Counted from the first letter of the stretch, positions 33,475-41,459 are shown. The stretch is 64,000 nucleotides of DNA from Methylocystis rosea (GCF_003855495.1 NZ_CP034086.1:1240001-1304000); one strand, 5' to 3'. The notes: generated by a model from the letters alone, not told the origin. A program made the numbers and translations.

Positions 33475-33867
33475 TCTTGCTCGCGCGCCTTCGACAAAAA
33501 GTTCCGGTGTGCGACACGCTCCGAGCAGCGGACAGGGCCGGGTGGCAAACAGATTTATTGCAGCGATGGCTGCAAGCCGATAGCCGCATACGAGCGCCGC
33601 GACGGCTGGCACGCCGATCGTCGCGGCGCGCACGGCCGATAGAAGATTCCGTTCTGCATGCCGGCGCGCGCATCGGCTGGCGAAGCAGAAGAGGCACCGA
33701 GAAACGCGCCAAGGCCGAGACGACGGGTGAGAGGCACGGAACCAGTTGAGCCGCGGGCGCGATAGGCTGGTTCTCGGAATCTCAGCTTGATCCGTGGAGA
33801 TGATCGGCATATCTTGATCCAAGATCAAGAAAGTTTTAATCTGTCTCGGTGAAGCTAGGAGGCAAGA
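33475..33867. other. Gene-free stretch before the toxin-antitoxin-like pair
   Basis: Several short frames overlap here (for example 33424-33642) but none has a recognisable product or good ribosome site. The last 80 bases are AT-richer and contain the direct word TTGATCCAAGATCAAG, a near-palindrome (TTGATC...GATCAAG) about 30-50 bases upstream of the toxin-like gene, suitable as an operator. Confidence 0.4.
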
Positions 33868-34194
33868 ATGCAGGCCAAGGTTGAGCGCGCATACCAGTTC
33901 GAGACAGATTGGATCCGCGAATATGCAAAGGCCTTTATGCATTGCGAGTCCGGCATCGAATACTCGTCGGATGCCTTTTGGCGAGAAAGGATCAGCCTAG
34001 TCGATATTCGCAACGTCTTCAGAAATGCGGACGTTACGTATGCAGATAAGCTGAATGGTCCGGGTGCGACCTGGATTGTCGAGGGAGACGATGGCGATGG
34101 GGGCTATATCGTTGCCGAGATTGTGGTGATCTCGGAGACGCTCACTGTGAAAGTCGTAAAAGCAATAAGAATCAATCGACGAGAGGAGAAATGA
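33868..34194 (+). CDS. Probable toxin of a two-gene module (DUF4258/MqsR-like)
   Basis: 108 residues with TAGGAGG upstream. The pattern SLVDIRNVFRNADVTYADKL, then ATWIVEGDDGDGGYIVAEIVVI and a final strand LTVKVVKAIRI resembles small RelE/MqsR or DUF4258-type ribonuclease toxins (helix followed by a four-stranded sheet). A helix-turn-helix gene begins 1 base after its stop, the toxin-first order seen for mqsRA and higBA. Assignment is by pattern and context. Confidence 0.55.
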   Translation: MQAKVERAYQFETDWIREYAKAFMHCESGIEYSSDAFWRERISLVDIRNVFRNADVTYADKLNGPGATWIVEGDDGDGGYIVAEIVVISETLTVKVVKAIRINRREEK

Positions 34195-34195
34195 G

Positions 34196-34810
34196 ATGAT
34201 GCACGAACGTGTGAAGGGCGTTCCTGCGGTCGAGTGGCCCTACAATGCCGTGACGCTGGGAGCGCCATTCAAAGTCCTCCTTCACGACGGTGTAACCTTT
34301 GGTGTGGACAACTCGGGAGAGAAAACCGTTTGCATCAAGGATCCCTTCGCGCTGATCAATGCGGTTGTGCGAGCACGAGTTCTTCATCCGAGAAAGCTTT
34401 CAGGTGAAGAAATCAAGTTCGTTCGGAGGTCGATCGGAGCGAAATCAAGAAGTGTTGCTGAATTTCTCGACATGACTCCAGAGCACTTCTCGCGGTGTGA
34501 AAGTGGAGCCAAGGCATTCTCGGCAGCAAGCGAGAAACACTTTAGAATGGCTGCATACGTGTCGTCTTTTCTGGAGGATCCTAGCGCCTTCTTTTTACCT
34601 GCAGAATTGTTAAGGCAACCCAAGCCTTCAAAAGAGGCTAAGATTAGCGCGGCAGTAATTCATCGGTGGTTTCTTTCGTTGAAGATCGAGACAGTGTTCG
34701 ATCCAAATGAGGAACTGCGGTTTGAATTCCATCGTGGTTCCACGGCTGACGAAAGCTCATGCGGGAATGACAATGGGGATTGGCGGGGTAACGACCGCAT
34801 AGCTGCATAA
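34196..34810 (+). CDS. HTH antitoxin-like regulator (MqsA/XRE type)
   Basis: 204 residues from ATG 34196 (ATG 34199 directly follows). Residues ~64-110 carry an XRE-type helix-turn-helix in KLSGEEIKFVRRSIGAKSRS followed by VAEFLDMTPEHFSRCESGAK, very like the C-terminal domain of MqsA/YgiT antitoxins, which bind DNA and repress their own operon. N-terminal residues ~20-60 form a small beta-rich part (FKVLLHDGVTFGVDNSGEKT) without the MqsA zinc cysteines. It directly follows the toxin-like gene and is followed by a terminator. A near-palindrome upstream of the pair could be the operator. Confidence 0.65.
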   Translation: MMHERVKGVPAVEWPYNAVTLGAPFKVLLHDGVTFGVDNSGEKTVCIKDPFALINAVVRARVLHPRKLSGEEIKFVRRSIGAKSRSVAEFLDMTPEHFSRCESGAKAFSAASEKHFRMAAYVSSFLEDPSAFFLPAELLRQPKPSKEAKISAAVIHRWFLSLKIETVFDPNEELRFEFHRGSTADESSCGNDNGDWRGNDRIAA

Positions 34811-34839
34811 ACTTCATTGCCGGAACTGCAAAAGCGATA

Positions 34840-34874
34840 CGCCCCGACCGTGGATGTAACGGCGGGGCGTTTCT
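34840..34874 (+). terminator. Terminator, copy 2 of a repeated hairpin
   Basis: Same stem as at 33439 (33 identical bases) followed by TTTCTTCTTT. It ends the toxin-antitoxin-like operon and faces the convergent membrane protein gene. Confidence 0.8.
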
Positions 34875-34891
34875 TCTTTCCCAAGCTGCTG

Positions 34892-35449
34892 TCAGCTGCC
34901 GCCGTCAGCTCTCTTGCGATCGTCAGGCAACGCTAAGAACAAACCGACGACAGCGGACAACGCGCCGAAAAGAATATTCCTTGTGAAATAGTCGAAGTCG
35001 CTTTTGTCCCATTGTATCCAGTTGTGCAAATCCCCGATCGTTCCGACGATCACGAAATCTCTTGGCGGCACTTCACCGGTTCCGGGTGCGGGCCATTCCC
35101 TGTAGAGCAGCACGACAGAGGTCGTTGGCGCTGTCCATTCGCCGCGATCGTTCTGGGCCGAGGCAATCGCGGCGAAACGAGCAAAAACTTTCGGCTCTCT
35201 TCCTGTTGGAAGTTGAGCATTTGAATAGCTGGCGATCACTCTCATGAGGGCCGGCCACGCGTTATCGCCAGGTCTCACAGGCCGTCCAGCGTCTTTTGAG
35301 TAAGAACTGTCGAAGCGGGCCGCGACGTCGGCCAGCGCATTGTCTCCTCGCCATTCATTCCAAACGCCGAGGTATGTGAGAATGGCGAAAAGGACGGACA
35401 CTGCGGAAATGCATACGCCCACCCATCGGGCAATCTGTTTATAGTTCAT
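34892..35449 (-). CDS. Hypothetical two-span membrane protein
   Basis: 185 residues from ATG 35449 (ATG 35464 adds 5). One hydrophobic segment at each end: residues ~8-26 (WVGVCISAVSVLFAILTYLG) and ~160-178 (NILFGALSAVVGLFLALP). The part between, about 130 residues, would be periplasmic or cytoplasmic and contains VVLLYREWPAPGTGEVPPRD. Not recognised; lone minus-strand gene between two terminators. Confidence 0.55.
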   Translation of the reverse strand: MNYKQIARWVGVCISAVSVLFAILTYLGVWNEWRGDNALADVAARFDSSYSKDAGRPVRPGDNAWPALMRVIASYSNAQLPTGREPKVFARFAAIASAQNDRGEWTAPTTSVVLLYREWPAPGTGEVPPRDFVIVGTIGDLHNWIQWDKSDFDYFTRNILFGALSAVVGLFLALPDDRKRADGGS

Positions 35450-35568
35450 CGGCGTGAGCTCCACTTAACGCCGCAATCATGAACATGCTCGAAATTGTCC
35501 AGCAACCAGGACCAGAACATGAGGATTGAGCTACGGCGCCTTACTGGCGAGGTCGTCGAGAAGGCGAA

Positions 35569-35856
35569 GTGATCGTGGCCAAACCACAGGGATCGGCCTC
35601 ATCAGCAAAGGAGAGACGCCGCACTGCCGCTCTGGCGGCCACTGAGCGCGCTATCAGCGCGGCGACCCTGGACCAGCTTGAGGCGATCGTTGAACGGCTC
35701 CTGAGCCTCGCCATAGCCGCCAGGATGGCCAAGCGCCCCCGAGAAGAGCAGGCGGCAAGGAGGGCGCTCGCGCTCGCCGAGCGCCGGCTGGCGGCCATGC
35801 GCAATAATTCGGGGGCGATTTCCGCTTTCGCGCAATGTCGCGACCCCGCGCCCTGA
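35569..35856 (+). CDS. Small Ala/Arg-rich hypothetical protein
   Basis: 95 residues from GTG 35569, which overlaps the stop of a 17-codon frame starting at ATG 35519. The product is a charged Ala-rich helix (RRTAALAATERAISAATLDQ, then LAERRLAAMRNNSG). Such composition arises easily in GC-rich DNA, so support is modest; a terminator lies 70 bases downstream. Confidence 0.4.
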   Translation: MIVAKPQGSASSAKERRRTAALAATERAISAATLDQLEAIVERLLSLAIAARMAKRPREEQAARRALALAERRLAAMRNNSGAISAFAQCRDPAP

Positions 35857-35925
35857 CGATCGAGTGCTTCGGCGAGAGCGTCGAAGAGCGGCGACCCGCG
35901 CCGCCAACACGGCCGCCCGACCCTA

Positions 35926-35970
35926 CAAAAAACGCCCCGCCGCTGCATCATCACGGTCGGGGCGTTCTTT
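35926..35970. terminator. Bidirectional terminator, relative of the repeated hairpin
   Basis: Stem AACGCCCCG / CGGGGCGTT with inner CCG / CGG and A6 left, TTCTTT right. Arms resemble those of the 33439 and 34840 hairpins read from the other strand. It lies between convergent genes. Confidence 0.75.
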
Positions 35971-35994
35971 CGCGTATGACGAGGCTTCGAGCCT

Positions 35995-36285
35995 CTAGGC
36001 TCGTTCGGCGATCCAACGTCGCATGGCATGCGCGCCGGCGGCGTAGGTTCGCGACTTTAGTCCGAGTTCTTCGATCTCGTCCACGATCCACCCGGGCAAA
36101 ATGTCCGTGCAGTTCCACAACAACCCACATGCCTGTGACACGGAGATTTTTGTCTGAACGTAATTGATCTCGAACTCGACCATCGGCTCGGGTCCGCGTC
36201 CGTTCCACCTCATGAAGGCTTCGACAGCTTGTTCGAAGCAATCGCGATAATGGCCCGGCGCATGGCCGCTTTTGTATTTCGACAT
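35995..36285 (-). CDS. Small hypothetical protein
   Basis: 96 residues from ATG 36285, chosen for AAGGAG seven bases upstream (an ATG at 36339 would add 18 residues). Contains MVEFEINYVQTKISVSQACG and ILPGWIVDEIEELGL. Soluble, no recognised family. Confidence 0.55.
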   Translation of the reverse strand: MSKYKSGHAPGHYRDCFEQAVEAFMRWNGRGPEPMVEFEINYVQTKISVSQACGLLWNCTDILPGWIVDEIEELGLKSRTYAAGAHAMRRWIAERA

Positions 36286-36449
36286 GGCTAACTCCTTCGA
36301 GGGTTTCGAATTGAAGGAGCCGGGCGACGCCCCGATCACGCTCGCGTCACCCTGGCCCGAAGGGCCTTGCCTTACCGCGCTACGCCGCCGAAGCGGCGCC
36401 TCTCAAATCTGCGATCGGGTCGACCGAGAGGATTTCCGTCAAAATATAT

Positions 36450-36716
36450 TTATCCCCCGACTGCCGTCAACGCCCTGGCGATCGTCTGCGCAACGGCCTT
36501 GGCGTCGGCGGCGGAGAGCCGGTTGACGAGCCCGCGCCGGCTCAAGACGTAGGCTAGGGCGACGCCGCCGGCGTCTTCCACAACGAACGATTCGGCGGCC
36601 TTCCGGGTACGCAGGGGCAGAGCAGAGGGCGGGGGCGTTTTATTTCTGCATCGACTCGGTCGCCTTTCGACGAAGAAAGCGCGCAAGTTGGCTGTCACGC
36701 CGCCGCTCAGAACCAT
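36450..36716 (-). CDS. Small protein, diverged paralogue of the 38214 gene
   Basis: The core KAAESFVVEDAGGVALAYV, then GLVNRLSAADAKAVAQTIAR and ALT, matches the 38214-38420 product, but an 8-residue stretch (YFEEDPGQ) is lost. The paralogue starts M-P-L-R; here the matching codon is CTG, and the nearest ATG (36716) adds about 34 unrelated residues. Either the N terminus was extended or the gene is decaying. Confidence 0.5.
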   Translation of the reverse strand: MVLSGGVTANLRAFFVERRPSRCRNKTPPPSALPLRTRKAAESFVVEDAGGVALAYVLSRRGLVNRLSAADAKAVAQTIARALTAVGG

Positions 36717-36733
36717 ATAAGCGGCGCCGAAGC

Positions 36734-36931
36734 TTACCCCAAACGTCGTTTCCGGTTGCCTCTGTATTCCAATTCGGTCAGCAGAACGACCACATCATTG
36801 GGTAGCGGCTCATGCACGACTCTATCTAGATTGACCCGCAGAAGCTCGCCGATCGCCTTTAGGATGGTGAACTGCAGTTGGGGCGCGAAATAGGTGAACT
36901 CCCCGCGGTCGCCCGAGTCTTCGCTTGGCAT
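36734..36931 (-). CDS. NepR-like anti-sigma factor
   Basis: 65 residues with AGGAGGG eight bases before ATG. The segment LKAIGELLRVNLDRVVHEPL followed by PNDVVVLLTELE matches the NepR pattern (I-G-x-x-L-R ... V-x-E-P-x-P-x-x-x-x-x-L-L-x-x-L). NepR holds the stress sigma factor EcfG inactive until phosphorylated PhyR binds it, in the general stress response of alphaproteobacteria. No phyR or ecfG gene lies in the window. It sits just downstream of a HisKA_2 kinase gene on the same strand, the usual type of upstream kinase in this system. A candidate EcfG-type promoter precedes it. Confidence 0.7.
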   Translation of the reverse strand: MPSEDSGDRGEFTYFAPQLQFTILKAIGELLRVNLDRVVHEPLPNDVVVLLTELEYRGNRKRRLG

Positions 36932-36957
36932 GACGCGTCCCTCCTGAAGAAAAGAAA

Positions 36958-36982
36958 AACAGCGTCAAAAATCAATTGTTCC
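36958..36982 (-). promoter_or_regulatory. Candidate sigma-EcfG promoter for the NepR-like gene
   Basis: On the minus strand GGAAC is followed after 16 bases by TGTT, close to the EcfG consensus GGAAC-N16/17-CGTT. The -10 element ends 26 bases before the start codon. General stress response regulators are often under their own sigma factor. One mismatch in the -10 leaves doubt. Confidence 0.5.
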
Positions 36983-37144
36983 TCGAAAAATATTGAAAAA
37001 TAACGCGTTAGCAGGGACTAAAGTATTGGTGCTTTGGAATGGGAAGCCCAAGCCTCTCGCGCGTCGCAGCTCATTGATCAACGCGAAGCCGCCCGCCAGT
37101 GTCGTGCGCGCGCATCGACGTCGGCTTATTGCCGCCGTCTCTTC

Positions 37145-38131
37145 TCAGTGACTAGACCGAGATGGAAATTCAACCTTGAGAGTTGTTCCCGTCGGACCAT
37201 TTAATCGCAGAGAGCCGCCAAGCTGGCGGGCAAATGCTTGCATGATGCTCATGCCCAACGACTGACGTTCGCCCGCCGAATCCCGCCTTATTCCTGGTCC
37301 GTCATCATGGATAAGCAAACGCAATCCGTCTGTCTGCTTTAGCAATTCGACTTTGAAGGTCGTGCCCGCTCCCTTCCGAAAAACGTGCTTAGCCGCGTTC
37401 ATCGCAGCCTCATTGACGAGCAGGGAGATCGCCGTCATTTGGTCCAGCGAAAGATCGATGTCCGATGCGATGTCGACGCGGACAAGAACGGGCAAATCAC
37501 GAAAAACTTCGTGGAGCACGTCCGTCATCAGTGGCGCCAAACCGTTTTCGTAAGCCGTCCGATCATAGAGACGGCGATGCAAATCGGACATCATTGCGAT
37601 GCGGTCCTGGGCATTCGCAATGGCTTCAGCAGTGGCTTCGTCGGACAAATCGCGTCTGACACCCTGCAGCATGGCCACAACGACCTGCAGGTTGTTCGCG
37701 ACGCGGTGCTGCAGTTCTTGGAAGAGGCTTTCCTGCGCTAGGTTGGCGAATTCGAGCCGCTTGATGAGGTCCGTCATCCCAGCCACCAGCACGACGAGAA
37801 AACCGCCGACCAGAAGAAAGCCAACGAGCGCGACGACCGTACTCGCGTCCTTAATCTCAAAGCTATATGCGGGGGGGTAAAACAAGTACCAGGCCGTCGC
37901 TGCTGAAAGCAGCAGTACGGCGAGGCCTCGCGTCCATCCGCAAAGCAGCGTCGCCGCGGCGATCGCGGGATAGAAGGTCAGAAATTTTATTGGATCGAGC
38001 CAGGGCGTAAGCACGATTCGAATCGCCAAACTCGCTCCAAAGAACGCGCCGGCGACAAGCCACGCCTGCGGACCCTGGAGCTTAGTCGAGAGCCTATGAA
38101 CTTTGGCAACCCAAGCCACTTTTCTCTCCAA
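37145..38131 (-). CDS. Sensor histidine kinase, DUF4118 and HisKA_2 domains
   Basis: 328 residues. Residues ~25-125 hold four hydrophobic segments of the DUF4118 (KdpD-like) sensor region, ending GFLLVGGFLVVLVAGMTDLI. HisKA_2 phosphoacceptor region QELQHRVANNLQVVVAML (His at about 142). ATPase domain: N box LLVNEAAMNAAKHVF (~238), G1 IHDDGPGIR (~275) and G2 QSLGMSIMQA. HisKA_2/HWE kinases commonly feed PhyR in the general stress response; the NepR-like gene downstream supports that link. No receiver partner is encoded nearby, so it would have to act on the host PhyR. Confidence 0.85.
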   Translation of the reverse strand: MERKVAWVAKVHRLSTKLQGPQAWLVAGAFFGASLAIRIVLTPWLDPIKFLTFYPAIAAATLLCGWTRGLAVLLLSAATAWYLFYPPAYSFEIKDASTVVALVGFLLVGGFLVVLVAGMTDLIKRLEFANLAQESLFQELQHRVANNLQVVVAMLQGVRRDLSDEATAEAIANAQDRIAMMSDLHRRLYDRTAYENGLAPLMTDVLHEVFRDLPVLVRVDIASDIDLSLDQMTAISLLVNEAAMNAAKHVFRKGAGTTFKVELLKQTDGLRLLIHDDGPGIRRDSAGERQSLGMSIMQAFARQLGGSLRLNGPTGTTLKVEFPSRSSH

Positions 38132-38213
38132 CTCCCCAGCCGATCCTGGCCGGCACGATATTAACGTGGCGGGGAGAGCACAAGCATTTCGAGGTGGCAG
38201 GCCGCCAAGGCGG

Positions 38214-38420
38214 TCATCCGGCCAGCGGAAGCGCCTGAACAGCTTCCGCCGTCAGCGCCCGGGCGATCGCCTGCGCCACGGCCTTGGCGTCGACGCCGGA
38301 GAGGCGGTTGACGAGGCCGCGCTGACCCGGATCTTCCTCGAAATAGACATAGGCGAGGGCGACGCCGCCGGCATCCTCGACGGCGAAGGACTCTGCGCTT
38401 TTACGGATGCGTAGAGGCAT
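38214..38420 (-). CDS. Small hypothetical protein, paralogue of 36450
   Basis: 68 residues from ATG 38420 (38456 possible). Sequence SAESFAVEDAGGVALAYVYF, then NRLSGVDAKAVAQAIARALT. The VEDAGGVALAYVYFEED core looks like a beta hairpin followed by a helix. Overlaps the HEPN-like gene end by 20 bases. Function unknown. Confidence 0.6.
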   Translation of the reverse strand: MPLRIRKSAESFAVEDAGGVALAYVYFEEDPGQRGLVNRLSGVDAKAVAQAIARALTAEAVQALPLAG

Positions 38421-39447
38421 GATGTAGGGCCGGCCTATCGTCGCTTGAGGTGGCATGGCTCTGCAGAATGCGACAAGAACTTTCTATGGCCGAAATCATT
38501 TTCCAGAGCAGATCGGAATTGACGTCGCGCTTGCCGTTGTGAACTACGTTATTCCTCAGGTCTATTGCTTCACGACATGTCTCCAGCAGTGCGGCAGGGA
38601 ACTCGGCTTCGGAAAAAAGCAAAGGTATCACGATGCCGAAGGAGCCCCTGAAGCCAACTTTCTCACGCAAAGATTTGATGCTGGCCACCTCTAGGCCGGG
38701 CCTGAATCGCTCGAGCGCGCCAGCGTCAACTCGGCGAGTAAACTTTCCCAACGCCACCTCGAGCGCTGTCACCGCCTCAACCAAGGCATTTCGTCGGTTC
38801 CCCTGCCTGGCGAGGTGACGAGCGTTCGCCAATAGAGATCCGATAAGCGGAGGGCGGCTCTCTCCGATCACGAACTCACGAACCGCGGGCCAATCTTGAG
38901 CTGTTAGCATGTGCTCGACCGAGTGCACGGACGCCCTGAGGGTAATTACTTGGTCGGGGTTAAATCTTGTCGGGGTGCCATCGATCGTTGCTCGTCCGTC
39001 ATTCCTGATAAAAAATTGTCCTGGGTTATCGATGTCAGGTTCGAACTCCTCGAGCCAGAATTGCCCTTTCACAGATCGCGCGTATACGAGCAAGCGATTG
39101 ACGCGCTTCGTTACGATTCTCTGAAGATTATGGCCAAGTTGCTTGTATTCATCGGCAATCGCGCCGGCTTCCTTCGTTCCCTGCAGCATGTAATCAGCCA
39201 GCGGCTGAGATATTTCGACTGTCAATTCGACCATTACCCGGTGGGCCTGATTGTTCTGTGTTCGAAGAATTTCCTCTTCGGAGGGTTGGAAGGCCCACCG
39301 CGTGCTCTTCAGAGGAAACATTATTGCGAGTTGGACGCCCTCCTCGACCATCTCGATGGACTCTTCCGGCAATCTCATGGGTAGCCAGCGATGGAAGACG
39401 ATCGGAGCCGCAAGTTCCAAGGTCAGATTTACAGCTAACGTTGGCAT
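38401..39447 (-). CDS. HEPN-like hypothetical protein
   Basis: 348 residues from ATG 39447, which has AAGGAG upstream (ATG 39537 adds 30 residues). N-terminal ~200 residues are mixed alpha/beta and not recognised. The C-terminal ~130 residues are helical: ANARHLARQGNRRNALVEAV, ALEVALGKF, then LRNNVVHNGKRDVNSD with R-x4-H spacing as in HEPN proteins. Last gene of element 2 before the tRNA. HEPN proteins are frequent in toxin and antiphage systems, but no partner nucleotidyltransferase is adjacent. Confidence 0.5.
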   Translation of the reverse strand: MPTLAVNLTLELAAPIVFHRWLPMRLPEESIEMVEEGVQLAIMFPLKSTRWAFQPSEEEILRTQNNQAHRVMVELTVEISQPLADYMLQGTKEAGAIADEYKQLGHNLQRIVTKRVNRLLVYARSVKGQFWLEEFEPDIDNPGQFFIRNDGRATIDGTPTRFNPDQVITLRASVHSVEHMLTAQDWPAVREFVIGESRPPLIGSLLANARHLARQGNRRNALVEAVTALEVALGKFTRRVDAGALERFRPGLEVASIKSLREKVGFRGSFGIVIPLLFSEAEFPAALLETCREAIDLRNNVVHNGKRDVNSDLLWKMISAIESSCRILQSHATSSDDRPALHHASTHP

Positions 39448-39591
39448 GGGGCTCCTTGTTGGCACTCGGCAATGGGCTGTGGGGCCCGAACCCCACTGAC
39501 GAAATTTCTCTATTGTTGTCCCCAGCGTTGTCCACATGGCGTTTGGCTGGACGCAACTCGCGGGAAATTTCCAGTAACTGTTTGATTTTGT

Positions 39592-39667
39592 TGGTGCCGG
39601 TTAGAGGATTCGAACCCCTGACCTACTGATTACAAATCAGTTGCTCTACCAGCTGAGCTAAACCGGC
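39592..39667 (-). tRNA. tRNA-Thr(UGU)
   Basis: 76 bases with encoded CCA. Acceptor stem GCCGGTT / AACCGGC, D arm GCTCAGCTGGTAGAGC, anticodon stem ACTGA / TCAGT around loop TTTGTAA (anticodon TGT), variable AGGTC, T stem AGGGG / CCTCT with loop TTCGAAT. The 3' 47 bases are repeated at 23700-23746. It is the integration target of the tandem elements; its present 3' half would come from the last element inserted. Confidence 0.95.
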
Positions 39668-39739
39668 CCGTGGCGTCATCCAGGCGCATCGCGCGACTTC
39701 TCTATGCGTCCAAGCCGGCGGAGAGGTCAATCCCGGGTT

Positions 39740-40552
39740 TTATCCAAGGCGGGTTGTCACAACGCTCAACGCGGCGGCGCAGGCATTGGACACATTGAGG
39801 CTCTTGATCGGGCCCGGAAGATCGAGCCGCGCGACGGCGTCGCAGCGTTCGCGCGTGAGGCGCCGCAATCCCTTGCCCTCGGCGCCGAGCGCGAGCACCA
39901 GCGGCTTGGACAGCGTTAGGGTCGAGAGCGACTCGGCGCCGTCCGAATCGAGCCCGACGCGGGCATAGCCGCGCTCGGCGAGGTCGTCGAGCGCGCGCGC
40001 CAGATTGACGACGGAGACGATCGTCACGAACTCCAGCGCGCCCGAGGCCGCTTTGGCGAGGACGCCGGAAAATTCCGGACTGTGCCGCTCCGTGACGATC
40101 ACCGCGTCGACGTTATAGGCGCAGGCCGTGCGCAGGATCGCGCCGACATTATGCGGATCGGTGATCTGGTCGAGCGCCAGCACCACGCCGCTGACGTTGA
40201 CGATGTCGGAAATATCCGCTTCCGGCAGCGGGCGCGCTTCGAGCAGCAAGCCCTGATGCACGGCATCTGCGCCGAGCCGCCGCTCGAGATCGCGCGAATC
40301 GACGAGGCGCGGCTCGAGTCCCGCCGCCTGCGCAAGCTCGTTGATGCGCGGGAGCGCGGTGTCGGTCGCGTAAAGCGTCAGCAGCTTGCGCTTGCGCGCC
40401 GTCAGCGCGGCGCGCACGGCGTGAGCGCCGTACAGCGTGACGAGGTCGGGCGAGGCGGCGCGGAATGGGCTGCGCGTCTCGGACCGTGCGACCGTCGTGC
40501 GGCGGCCCCGCTCATGCCCGCTGCGGTCCTTTGGCGGGGGCCGACGGGTCAT
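39740..40552 (-). CDS. rlmB: 23S rRNA (guanosine-2'-O-)-methyltransferase RlmB
   Basis: SPOUT methyltransferase that 2'-O-methylates G2251 of 23S rRNA. 270 residues from ATG 40552, which overlaps the ispE stop (ATGA); an upstream ATG at 40651 lies inside ispE. N-terminal substrate-binding domain ([19 protein letters not shown]), then catalytic knot: [37 protein letters not shown], and [12 protein letters not shown] basic extension of ~35 residues at the N terminus is common in alphaproteobacteria. First chromosomal gene on the right side of the island. Confidence 0.92.
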   Translation of the reverse strand: MTRRPPPKDRSGHERGRRTTVARSETRSPFRAASPDLVTLYGAHAVRAALTARKRKLLTLYATDTALPRINELAQAAGLEPRLVDSRDLERRLGADAVHQGLLLEARPLPEADISDIVNVSGVVLALDQITDPHNVGAILRTACAYNVDAVIVTERHSPEFSGVLAKAASGALEFVTIVSVVNLARALDDLAERGYARVGLDSDGAESLSTLTLSKPLVLALGAEGKGLRRLTRERCDAVARLDLPGPIKSLNVSNACAAALSVVTTRLG

Positions 40553-41415
40553 CTCAGCACGGCCGTCTTGACCCACCATCCCGGATGCTGGGCGCGAATG
40601 ACGCTGGCGGCGCGCACAGCCTCGCGCCGGGCCGAAAACAGCGCGAAGCATGTCGCGCCCGAGCCGGACATCCGCGCCAGCCTGCAGCCCCGAGCGCCGC
40701 GCAACATGGCGAGCGCGTCGACGATCACGGGCGCCTGCAGACAGGCGGCGTCTTCGAGGTCGTTGCGCCCCTTCGCCAGCGCCGCAAGGAGTTCGTCCGC
40801 GCCTGGTCGCGCCGCGATGTCGGCATGCGCGGCGCCTTCCCGCAACGCGCCGGGTCGCAGTCCCAGCGCCGCGAAGACCGGTCCGGTTGCGACCGGCGCC
40901 CCGGGGTTGATCAGCACGGCCGGCAGGAGCGGCAGGCGAATCGGTTCGCCGAGCGTTTCGCCGGCGCCGCGCATCATCCGCGCCCGCGGGTCGAGGCAGA
41001 CCGGCACGTCCGAGCCAATGGCGCGCGCGACCGCGAGGATTCGCGGGTCGTCCGGCGCGAGATGATTCGCCTTGGCCAAAAGCCGCAGCGCCGCGGCGGC
41101 GTCCGACGAGCCGCCGCCAATGCCCGCCGCGACAGGCAGGCGCTTTTCAAGTCGAAATCGGCCGAGCCGCAGCCCCTTTATCTCTTCGGCGAGCCGCCGT
41201 GCGGCGCGCAGCACGAGATTGTCGTCGCCGGCGCCGGCGGCCGAGGAGGTGGGGCCCGAAATTTCGAGGGACAGCGCGTCGTCCGGCGTGAAGGACAATG
41301 TGTCCCCCGCGCCGGAAAAGGCCACGAGGCTTTCGAGCGCGTGGTAGCCGTCTTCCCGACGGCCGAGAACATGAAGCGTAAGATTGATCTTCGCGGGGGC
41401 GCGCGTCGTCAGCAT
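40549..41415 (-). CDS. ispE: 4-diphosphocytidyl-2-C-methyl-D-erythritol kinase
   Basis: Fourth step of the MEP isoprenoid pathway: phosphorylates CDP-methylerythritol using ATP. 288 residues. GHMP kinase motifs: [20 protein letters not shown] at the N terminus, ATP-binding [17 protein letters not shown] (~residue 95) and [13 protein letters not shown] near the C terminus. Start ATG 41415; the frame extends through the tRNA-Gly gene to 41556, which is not coding. The stop overlaps the rlmB start. Confidence 0.95.
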   Translation of the reverse strand: MLTTRAPAKINLTLHVLGRREDGYHALESLVAFSGAGDTLSFTPDDALSLEISGPTSSAAGAGDDNLVLRAARRLAEEIKGLRLGRFRLEKRLPVAAGIGGGSSDAAAALRLLAKANHLAPDDPRILAVARAIGSDVPVCLDPRARMMRGAGETLGEPIRLPLLPAVLINPGAPVATGPVFAALGLRPGALREGAAHADIAARPGADELLAALAKGRNDLEDAACLQAPVIVDALAMLRGARGCRLARMSGSGATCFALFSARREAVRAASVIRAQHPGWWVKTAVLR

Positions 41416-41459
41416 CTGACCCCGGTCTCCGCAAGTGGGGGATTCGCGGAGCGTTGAAT

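Larger units (their letters stand above)
23700..39638. mobile_element. Element 2: integrative element between tRNA-Thr copies
   Basis: Bounded by 47-bp tRNA-Thr 3'-end copies at 23700-23746 and 39592-39638, 15.9 kb apart, with a tyrosine recombinase starting 199 bases inside the left copy. Contents: integrase, HTH protein, DEAH helicase, AlpA-like regulator, six palindromic repeats, probable small and large terminase, three small proteins, a toxin-antitoxin-like pair, membrane and small proteins, a HisKA_2 kinase with NepR-like protein and a HEPN-like protein. No capsid, portal or tail gene is seen. It could be a phage satellite or a reduced prophage. Confidence 0.82.

Noticed and set aside
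33424..33642. 72-residue Cys-containing frame after the element 2 packaging block
   Set aside because: It runs through the terminator hairpin and lacks a ribosome site; cysteine spacing fits no known zinc motif.
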